51,690 nt of DNA from an uncultured Bacilli bacterium (lineage in GTDB: Bacteria; Bacillota_I; Bacilli_A; RF39; UBA660), in the NCBI GenBank assembly GCA_910578855.1, contig CAJTRV010000006.1, positions 1 to 51,690 of the forward strand, in the 5' to 3' direction. Both the position numbers and the translations under genes were made by a program. The notes under the pieces are model-generated. The model searched no databases and had not been told where the DNA came from. It saw only the letters and a program-made list of their open reading frames with translations. This document shows, piece by piece, positions 46,185-51,690 of the stretch; within the stretch, counting starts at the first letter, position 1, and each line of letters begins with the position of its first letter.

Positions 46185-47702
46185 TTATAATGTTGGATAA
46201 TTGCCCACTCCTAATGGTAACCCAATAACATACCATCCGATTAAGATTAATAACCATAGTACAGTAAATAAAATAATTGCTGGCATCATCAATTTCATCG
46301 TTCCAAAAATAGTTATCTCTTTTGATGAATGATTATATTTTTGTAAAAATCCAATCAAAACAATAAAATAGACAAATATAGGAGAAAAACATTTTCCCAT
46401 TCCATCAGCTACTTTAAATAAAAATTGGGTAAAATCTGGAGTCATATTCGCCCGCATAAATAACGGAATAATTAACGGAGAAGCCAAAGCCCACTTAGCC
46501 TCCGTCCCTGGAATTAAAATACTCATTATAACAATAATAAAGAACGTTAAGATCATAAGTGGAATCCCACTCATCGGAATGGTACTGGCAAATTCGATAA
46601 ACCGCGTAGCTAAAACCGTCCCTATATTGGTATATTCTAAAATACTCGTCAGCATCGAAACAAAGAACAATAGGACAAATAGATATCCCAAATCTTTAAA
46701 GCTCTGAGATAATCCTGTTCCATATTCATGGTTATCGTGCATTGTTCCACTTACTTTTCCATAAATAAAGGAACAAATAACAATCATCATCGTAATAATT
46801 AGAACTATTCCACTTCTAAAGGGAGAATCCACACCCAATAATTGATTAACGTAAACTTTAGAACCAAAATCCAATAACGATCCTGAGGCTGGTAATTTCA
46901 TTCCCGGTATAATCATATAAATTATAACTGCCACCATCAGTAAAAAAGCAATCGCACTTACTATGACACCTTTTTTAGAAACGTCAACATCATCCTCTAT
47001 TTTATATTTCTTGGGAAGTTTGTTTGCTAAAAAACGATTGATAATCACTGTCCCAATAAAACTTAAAATAAACGTCGACGCAACCATAATATAAATATTG
47101 GACATTAGATGAAACTCATATGTTTTATCAACTTCCACAGTCGCAGCGAGTTGTGTTAAATTACCGAGAATATAATCATCATTTGTAAAAATAACATTGG
47201 TTCCATAACCTGCAGTAATTCCTAAAAAAGCAGTCATCGCTCCCAACATTGGATTTCGACCAATGTACCGGTACATAACAGCACTCAATGGAAGCAAAAT
47301 TACATAGGCACTCTCACCAAAAACACTACCCAATATCCCTATTAATAACGTCACAAAGGTAATCATTGTCAAATTGAATTTCCGAAGTGGCCGAAAAATC
47401 ACTTTAAAAAGACCACTTGTCACTCCAATGCTAATTCCCATTAAGGATATAATGAGAAGTGCCAGTGGTTCTAAGACCGCAAAATTACTCGTTATATGAG
47501 TAAATAGATACTGCAACCCTTCAATACTAAAAATATTTTTTACAACAACAATCGATGTTTCTAATGTCCCATTGACTACCGCAGCTTGTTCACCATCAAT
47601 CCCTAATATGTCAAAGATAAAACTAAACAACATAATAACAAAGGTTATGATAATCAAAACAAAGATGGGGTTATAACCTTTGTGTATCTTTTTCTTTTCC
47701 AT
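46185..47702 (-). CDS. AbgT-family transporter
   Basis: A 505-aa membrane protein with about 11 hydrophobic helices. Family blocks include GESAYVILLPLSAVMYRYIG, GRNPMLGAMTAFLGITAGYG, NVIFTNDDYILGNLTQ, SNIYIMVASTFILSFIGTVI and GTEAKWALASPLIIPLFM. AbgT proteins import p-aminobenzoyl-glutamate or export sulfonamides; some relatives carry other acidic substrates. It is the last gene of the parA-parB-mscS-DUF951 run, 10 nt after DUF951, an unusual operon place. SD AGGAGG. Confidence 0.9.
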   Translation of the reverse strand: MEKKKIHKGYNPIFVLIIITFVIMLFSFIFDILGIDGEQAAVVNGTLETSIVVVKNIFSIEGLQYLFTHITSNFAVLEPLALLIISLMGISIGVTSGLFKVIFRPLRKFNLTMITFVTLLIGILGSVFGESAYVILLPLSAVMYRYIGRNPMLGAMTAFLGITAGYGTNVIFTNDDYILGNLTQLAATVEVDKTYEFHLMSNIYIMVASTFILSFIGTVIINRFLANKLPKKYKIEDDVDVSKKGVIVSAIAFLLMVAVIIYMIIPGMKLPASGSLLDFGSKVYVNQLLGVDSPFRSGIVLIITMMIVICSFIYGKVSGTMHDNHEYGTGLSQSFKDLGYLFVLLFFVSMLTSILEYTNIGTVLATRFIEFASTIPMSGIPLMILTFFIIVIMSILIPGTEAKWALASPLIIPLFMRANMTPDFTQFLFKVADGMGKCFSPIFVYFIVLIGFLQKYNHSSKEITIFGTMKLMMPAIILFTVLWLLILIGWYVIGLPLGVGNYPTL

Positions 47703-47712
47703 TTGATACCTC

Positions 47713-47898
47713 CTAGTATGTTAGTACTTTTTTAAGCTTTTTATTAAAATCAATTCGTGGTAACATTATCGTTCGCCCACAAGCATTACATTTTATTTTA
47801 ATATCAGCACCGACTCTCGTAATCGTCCATTCATTGGTTCCACAGGGATGTGGTTTTTTCATCATAACAATACTATTCAAACGATATTCTCTAACCAT
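47713..47898 (-). CDS. DUF951 small zinc-type protein
   Basis: 61 aa, complete: VMMKKPHPCGTNEWTITRVG, ADIKIKCNACGRTIMLPR, then a basic end. Three Cys and a His (HPCG, CNAC) could bind zinc. DUF951 is a common small gene between mscS/parB and ychF in Firmicutes and has no known function. It overlaps the end of mscS by eight bases (ATGGTTAG). Confidence 0.93.
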   Translation of the reverse strand: MVREYRLNSIVMMKKPHPCGTNEWTITRVGADIKIKCNACGRTIMLPRIDFNKKLKKVLTY

Positions 47899-48694
47899 TG
47901 TGAATCACCATCTGTCGATAAGGAATATTAATATTATGCTGAGCAAATTCCTTCTTTATTTCCTTGCGAATCATTCGTTCTACACCATATTGCATCGTCG
48001 GTTCGGTTGCAACCGTAACCCGAAAATCAACGCCATCTTCACCTAAAGCAGTAATTCCTAATAACTCTACTTTACCCCGAAGATTAGGTAGTTCCCGTGA
48101 TAATCGCCTACAAAGTTCTGTTAATACCTGTTCGATTTTTTCAGTACTCTCATTATAATTGGTTGTCACATCAACAATGGCTAGTGAATCATCTTTTGAA
48201 TAATTAATCACTTCCGTAATATTCCGATTACTAATCATTTTAATTTCACCGGTATATGCTTTGACCCTTGTTGTCTTAAGTCCAAGATAAACAACTTCCC
48301 CTTTAAAATCACCAATTTTTATCCAATCACCAACCCGATACTGATCTTCTGATAAAATAAAAATTCCTGAGAAAAAATCTTTTAATGTATCTTGAATCGC
48401 GAGACCAACGACAACCCCAACAACTCCTAATGAGGCAACAATTCCCTTGGTATCAACTCCATAAATTGCCAAAATAACTAAGATATCGATGACAATTAAT
48501 AAGTACTTCATAACATTACATACTAAACCAACTACCGTTTTATTTTTTCTAACATCAATGCCTGCTAAGTTTAAGTGAAACATTCGCTTTATAATTCGTT
48601 TTAAAATCCCATATAAGAGAATAGAGCCTGCTACAACGATAACAGGTCCTATGATTTCTTTTGACAATATTTGATCTAACAATTCTTTTGTCAT
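47891..48694 (-). CDS. mscS: Small-conductance mechanosensitive channel (MscS family)
   Basis: A 267-aa channel protein. Three N-terminal helices (residues about 17-105), the last being the pore helix VASLGVVGVVVGLAIQDTLK with Gly and Ala packing, then the beta domain FILSEDQYRVGDWIKIGDFKG and TTRVKAYTGEIKMISNRNIT, then a mixed C-terminal domain. It releases solutes under osmotic down-shock. It lies after parB by 10 nt, as in many Firmicutes. Confidence 0.95.
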   Translation of the reverse strand: MTKELLDQILSKEIIGPVIVVAGSILLYGILKRIIKRMFHLNLAGIDVRKNKTVVGLVCNVMKYLLIVIDILVILAIYGVDTKGIVASLGVVGVVVGLAIQDTLKDFFSGIFILSEDQYRVGDWIKIGDFKGEVVYLGLKTTRVKAYTGEIKMISNRNITEVINYSKDDSLAIVDVTTNYNESTEKIEQVLTELCRRLSRELPNLRGKVELLGITALGEDGVDFRVTVATEPTMQYGVERMIRKEIKKEFAQHNINIPYRQMVIHNG

Positions 48695-48704
48695 AATACT
48701 TCAC

Positions 48705-49595
48705 CTATTCCTTAACATTTAAAATTTCTAAAATACGATTTAAGTCAGCAACATTCGCAAATGATATTTCAATCTTTTTATCTTTGATCTTTACTTTTGT
48801 ATCTAATCGCTCTCGTAGTAAGTCTTCAACATAGCGATATTCTGAAGATGATTCTTGACGACGATTCATCTTCACTTTGCGCACAAAATCTTGACCTTCG
48901 GTTTCTTTTTCCACTTCTCGAACCGCTAAATTATCAGTGACAATTTTATTAGCCATATCTAGTATCTTTCCATTATCTTCTAATTTACTCAATACCCGGG
49001 CATGCCCCATTGATAATTTTCCTTGATTTACCATTGTCTGCACTTCATCTGGCAAACGTAACAGTCCCAACATATTAGTAACATGGCTCCGACTCTTTCC
49101 AACTTTTTTGGCCAATTGTTCTTGCGTTAAATGTAATGTATCAATCATACTCCGATAGGCAATTGCTTCTTCAATCGCACTTAAATTTTCACGCTGTAAG
49201 TTTTCAAGCAAGGCAATTTCCATCATCTGTTCATCGGTAAAGGCACGAATAATAGCAGGTATGGTTTTTAAACCAGCTAGTTTACTTGCCCGAACACGTC
49301 GCTCTCCGGCAATAATTTCATATCCTTTGACCCGACTTTTCTTCACGATAATCGGTTGAAAAACACCATGCTCTTTAATAGAATTAGCTAAATCTGTCAA
49401 GGCCTCATCATTAAATATTTTGCGGGGTTGATATGGATTGGCTCGTAGTTCATCTAAATCCAAGTCGATAATCTCTTCACGAGAAGTTGTTTCATAGATT
49501 TGTTGTTCAAATGATGAAACTGTATTGACATCTAAATTATCACTATTAAATAATTGCTCTAACCCTCTACCAAGTGCTCGTTTTTTATTTTCCAT
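48705..49595 (-). CDS. parB: Chromosome-partitioning protein ParB/Spo0J
   Basis: A 296-aa ParB CTPase. RALGRGLEQLF at the start, then LRANPYQPRKIFND, the box-II motif AGERRVRASKLAGL, and the parS-reading helix-turn-helix TQEQLAKKVGKSRSHVTNML with LRLP following; the C-terminal dimer domain ends SFANVADLNRILEILNVKE. I start at the ATG at 49593-49595, inside the last codons of parA, an 11-nt overlap, rather than at an upstream TTG. No canonical parS is seen in the window; one weak candidate is at 42635. Confidence 0.97.
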   Translation of the reverse strand: MENKKRALGRGLEQLFNSDNLDVNTVSSFEQQIYETTSREEIIDLDLDELRANPYQPRKIFNDEALTDLANSIKEHGVFQPIIVKKSRVKGYEIIAGERRVRASKLAGLKTIPAIIRAFTDEQMMEIALLENLQRENLSAIEEAIAYRSMIDTLHLTQEQLAKKVGKSRSHVTNMLGLLRLPDEVQTMVNQGKLSMGHARVLSKLEDNGKILDMANKIVTDNLAVREVEKETEGQDFVRKVKMNRRQESSSEYRYVEDLLRERLDTKVKIKDKKIEISFANVADLNRILEILNVKE

Positions 49596-50370
49596 TTCGA
49601 TCAATCACTTCCTTTGCTAAATTAAGGTAAGCTTCTGTTCCCCGACTCTGAGGATCATAAGCGAGAATGGGTTTTCCATGACTTGGTGCTTCTGATAACT
49701 TAACAAGTCTTGGAATAATGGTATCATATACCTTTTCTTTAAAATAACTTTTTACATCTTCCACTACTTCTAAACCCAAATTAGTTCGACTATCCAACAT
49801 TGTAAGAAGAACACCTTCAATACTTAAAGTAGGGTTTAATTTTTTTTGAGCCAACATAATCGTATTTAATAACTGCATAATCCCCTCTAAAGCGAAAAAC
49901 TCACATTGTACAGGAATTAATACAGAATCAGCGGCAGTTAATGCATTGGTCGTAAGAACACCTAATGACGGTGGACAATCAATAATAATATAATCAAAGA
50001 TCTCTTTAGCAGCCTCCAAATGTTTCTTTAACTGTCCATTGGATGTGATACTAGGATCCATCTTACTTTTCTCCACCAATTCAATATCAGCACCAGCCAA
50101 ATTAATCGTTGCGGGAATTATATATAAATTCTTGAATCCAGTTTTAATGATTACGTCATTCAACGTTGCTTTATCTAATAAAAGGTCATAGATACAATGA
50201 TCAAAATCAGACTTACTTATTCCAGTTCCCGTTGAAGCATTTCCCTGTGGGTCTAAATCAATTAATAAAACTTTCTTCTTTAATACACCTAGAGAAGCTG
50301 CTAAATTAATACTAGAAGTCGTTTTCCCTACGCCTCCTTTTTGATTTACAAGTGCAATAATTTTTCCCAT
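49585..50370 (-). CDS. parA: Chromosome-partitioning ATPase ParA/Soj
   Basis: A 261-aa deviant Walker ATPase: ALVNQKGGVGKTTSSINLAA at residues 6-25 with signature Lys, DLDPQGNASTG, DYIIIDCPPSLGVLTTNAL and VEGVLLTM-type IEGVLLTMLDSRTNLG. It works with ParB in origin segregation. SD GGTGAT precedes the ATG. First in the operon parA-parB-mscS-DUF951-abgT. Confidence 0.97.
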   Translation of the reverse strand: MGKIIALVNQKGGVGKTTSSINLAASLGVLKKKVLLIDLDPQGNASTGTGISKSDFDHCIYDLLLDKATLNDVIIKTGFKNLYIIPATINLAGADIELVEKSKMDPSITSNGQLKKHLEAAKEIFDYIIIDCPPSLGVLTTNALTAADSVLIPVQCEFFALEGIMQLLNTIMLAQKKLNPTLSIEGVLLTMLDSRTNLGLEVVEDVKSYFKEKVYDTIIPRLVKLSEAPSHGKPILAYDPQSRGTEAYLNLAKEVIDRNGK

Positions 50371-50461
50371 AACATCACCATTCTCTAACTATATAACTAC
50401 ATTCCATTTTATCATATTTATCAAGAGAAATCTATCTATTTTATACAATTCATAAGATTCC

Positions 50462-50491
50462 AAAAAAAGAAAAATGACCATAAAGTCATTT
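50462..50491 (-). terminator. Terminator of the DUF4234-DUF2752 pair
   Basis: AAATGAC and GTCATTT pair (50472-50478, 50485-50491) around six bases, directly after the DUF2752 stop codon, followed by a T-rich run on the minus strand. Confidence 0.8.
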
Positions 50492-50899
50492 CTAAGTAAT
50501 TACTGTCGGTGCCATAATTGAAAATAATTCAGTATTTCGCATGATTCCAAACAATACCATTACAATGAATAGTAGATTCCATATATAATTTGGCACTTTC
50601 GTGATCCTTCGATCCATTAACCAATATAGATAACTGGCGCTTCCATATAACAAAGCAAATGGCAAAAGACAAAAAACTAACATATGATAACGAAATGCTT
50701 GGTAAAATTGTCCCGATAATATACTAGTTAGGCAACGAGTAATTCCACAACCAGGACAATAATAACCAGTAATTTCATGAAATACACAGGGAATTGCTAT
50801 TCCCTTTTCCACAAAGAGAAAAAAATATGTCACCCCAAAAAGTATAAAAATTAAGAAAGTCAATAATGACATTCTTAACTTATGATGATTTATTTTCAT
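50492..50899 (-). CDS. DUF2752 membrane protein
   Basis: 135 aa. An N-terminal hydrophobic helix (about 10-30), then the DUF2752 signature IPCVFHEITGYYCPGCGITR (about 36-55) with CPGCG, followed by AFRYHMLVFCLLPFALLYG and one more helix near 105-118. Function is unknown; the Cys pair may be redox active or bind metal. It lies three bases after the DUF4234 gene, so both share a transcript. Confidence 0.9.
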   Translation of the reverse strand: MKINHHKLRMSLLTFLIFILFGVTYFFLFVEKGIAIPCVFHEITGYYCPGCGITRCLTSILSGQFYQAFRYHMLVFCLLPFALLYGSASYLYWLMDRRITKVPNYIWNLLFIVMVLFGIMRNTELFSIMAPTVIT

Positions 50900-50902
50900 A
50901 TC

Positions 50903-51247
50903 TTATGAATTGGCAAATTTATTCAAATCACTTTGCATAAGGCAATAACTTACAATTCCGAATCCAAAAATTGCCAAAATCAAATATACAATTGAGTTAT
51001 CTGAAACACTAACATTTCTTTTTGAACCAGCCATATAAATCATTTTTCCCATTTTATAGTTCCAATAAATTGCATATATTCCACATGTAACAATTGTTAA
51101 TAATAACGCTTTTACACCATTGAAATCAGGTTCATCTGCAACCATTGCTGCATCGTTGGTTAAACTACAAAACCAAACAAGCGCTCCAATACCACATGTA
51201 AAAATTGATAACAATAAATAAACTACAATATTTTTTTCTTTTATCAT
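50903..51247 (-). CDS. DUF4234-like small membrane protein
   Basis: 114 aa. Three hydrophobic helices; the pattern VYLLLSIFTCGIGALVWFCS then LLTIVTCGIYAIYWNYKMGK with two TCGIxA units is the DUF4234 pattern. I start it at the ATG at 51245-51247, with GGGAGGAGTG upstream; the longer frame begins inside the promoter. Function unknown. Confidence 0.85.
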   Translation of the reverse strand: MIKEKNIVVYLLLSIFTCGIGALVWFCSLTNDAAMVADEPDFNGVKALLLTIVTCGIYAIYWNYKMGKMIYMAGSKRNVSVSDNSIVYLILAIFGFGIVSYCLMQSDLNKFANS

Positions 51248-51269
51248 ATTTTCACTCCTCCCTAACAAC

Positions 51270-51298
51270 AATATATCATATTTTATTCTTTCTAACAA
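51270..51298 (-). promoter_or_regulatory. Promoter of DUF4234-DUF2752
   Basis: -35 TTGTTA (51293-51298), 17 bp, -10 TATATT (51270-51275) preceded by TGA, an extended -10-like context, on the minus strand. Confidence 0.55.
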
Positions 51299-51300
51299 CA

Positions 51301-51321
51301 AAAAAAGACGAATTATTCGTC
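51301..51321 (-). terminator. rRNA operon terminator
   Basis: GACGAA and TTCGTC pair around three bases (51307-51321) and a T-run follows on the minus strand, about 40 bases after the 5S gene. Confidence 0.75.
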
Positions 51322-51360
51322 ACTTTACATTGCATTATTTTATTCCAAAAAAAAATAAAA

Positions 51361-51466
51361 AATTGGCAACTACCTATCTTCGCATACACTATTGTCGGCG
51401 TTAAAGTGCTTAACTTCTGTGTTCGGGATGGGAACAGGTGTATCCACTTTGCTATCGTTACCAATT
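51361..51466 (-). rRNA. rrf: 5S ribosomal RNA
   Basis: On the minus strand the segment holds the conserved 5S core CCCATCCCGAACACAGAAGT followed by TAAGC, with complementary ends (TTGGTAACG at the 5' end, GTTGCCAA at the 3' end). Ends are set by that terminal pairing and are good to a few bases. It lies about 190 nt after the 23S gene with no tRNA between. Confidence 0.95.
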
Positions 51467-51655
51467 TTTTTCTATAACCGAATGGCTATTTTTCTACTTC
51501 TGTTTTGAGATTTACTGTTGAGAGTTTTTTGCCTCCCTAATTTCCTTCCTCTCTAATAGTCTTCCAAATATTCTCTGAAAACAAGATAATGTGTTTTTCT
51601 ATTTTCCATAATTTCTTATCGTTCAATCTTTTTCTTTTCAATATTCCAAACAATT
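51467..51655 (-). other. 23S-5S spacer
   Basis: About 190 bases of spacer between 23S and 5S. I see no tRNA gene. Processing stems are likely but I cannot define them without the 5' end of 23S. Confidence 0.6.
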
Positions 51656-51690
51656 ATGATTAAATCTTCGTTCTATTAGTATTAGTCAGC
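51656..51690 (-). rRNA. rrl: 23S ribosomal RNA, 3' end only
   Basis: On the minus strand the window edge reads GCTGACTAATACTAATAGAA then CGAAGATTTAAT, the usual 3' end of Firmicutes 23S rRNA. The rest lies right of the window. The 3' boundary is approximate. Confidence 0.85.

Noticed and set aside
51467..51655. tRNA gene in the 23S-5S spacer
   Set aside because: No cloverleaf or TTCGA-type T-arm can be found.

Overview
The window reads as chromosome of a low-GC, cell-walled member of the Bacillota (Firmicutes) close to the Mollicutes and Erysipelotrichia grade. Evidence: strong A+T bias; Shine-Dalgarno (SD) sites of the GGAGG type; sortase, LPxTG-like adhesin and cell-wall amidases; the Firmicutes order rplQ-ecfA1-ecfA2-ecfT-truA-rplM-rpsI; and zinc-type S14, S18 and L36. 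The genetic code is standard. TGA is a real stop in ecfT and map, but almost every other gene ends in TAA or TAG. The exact genus cannot be fixed from sequence alone. Apart from three small plus-strand genes (9283, 13818, 27243), every gene lies on the minus strand. That fits one leading strand with the origin beyond the right end.

Right end (about 42.8-51.7 kb), read in the direction of transcription: the 3' end of a 23S rRNA, 5S rRNA and a terminator; two small membrane-protein genes (DUF4234, DUF2752); then parA-parB-mscS-DUF951-abgT, ychF, a sugar nucleotidyltransferase, and rpsF-ssb-rpsR. This is the usual origin-proximal cluster of Firmicutes with two additions (AbgT transporter and nucleotidyltransferase).

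Middle (about 21.1-42.5 kb): the S10-spc-alpha ribosomal super-operon from rpsJ to rplQ, driven by a clear promoter with a structured leader, including secY, adk, map, infA, rpmJ and rpoA. rpmD (L30) is missing between rpsE and rplO. It is followed by a small accessory insert (145-aa protein, lipoprotein, SDR oxidoreductase), an ECF transporter module whose two ATPases have lost complementary motifs, truA, a membrane-anchored protein, and rplM-rpsI behind a probable L13 leader.

Left-middle (about 4-21 kb): accessory and cell-surface functions. These are a thioester-domain adhesin with its own sortase and a membrane protein; an rRNA methyltransferase and pseudouridine synthase pair; an aryl-sulfate sulfotransferase; a lactaldehyde-type operon (FucO-like alcohol dehydrogenase, FIST-domain protein, aldehyde dehydrogenase); CwlD-like amidase; an Abi_2/HEPN gene coupled to HtrA protease; and a VanZ-RDD membrane protein.

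Left end (1-3.9 kb): a distinctly more A+T-rich block that looks horizontally acquired. AbiEi antitoxin and AbiEii toxin head a tight five-gene operon that also carries a DUF6429 protein, a recombinase-core-like protein and a 472-aa protein of unknown function. One promoter sits between two near-identical 45-bp repeats with inverted arms, the expected AbiEi operators. The block abuts a truncated amidase gene, which probably marks the insertion junction. This extended AbiE operon is the best candidate for an undescribed system here. The co-degenerate ECF ATPase pair and the FIST-centred aldehyde operon come next.
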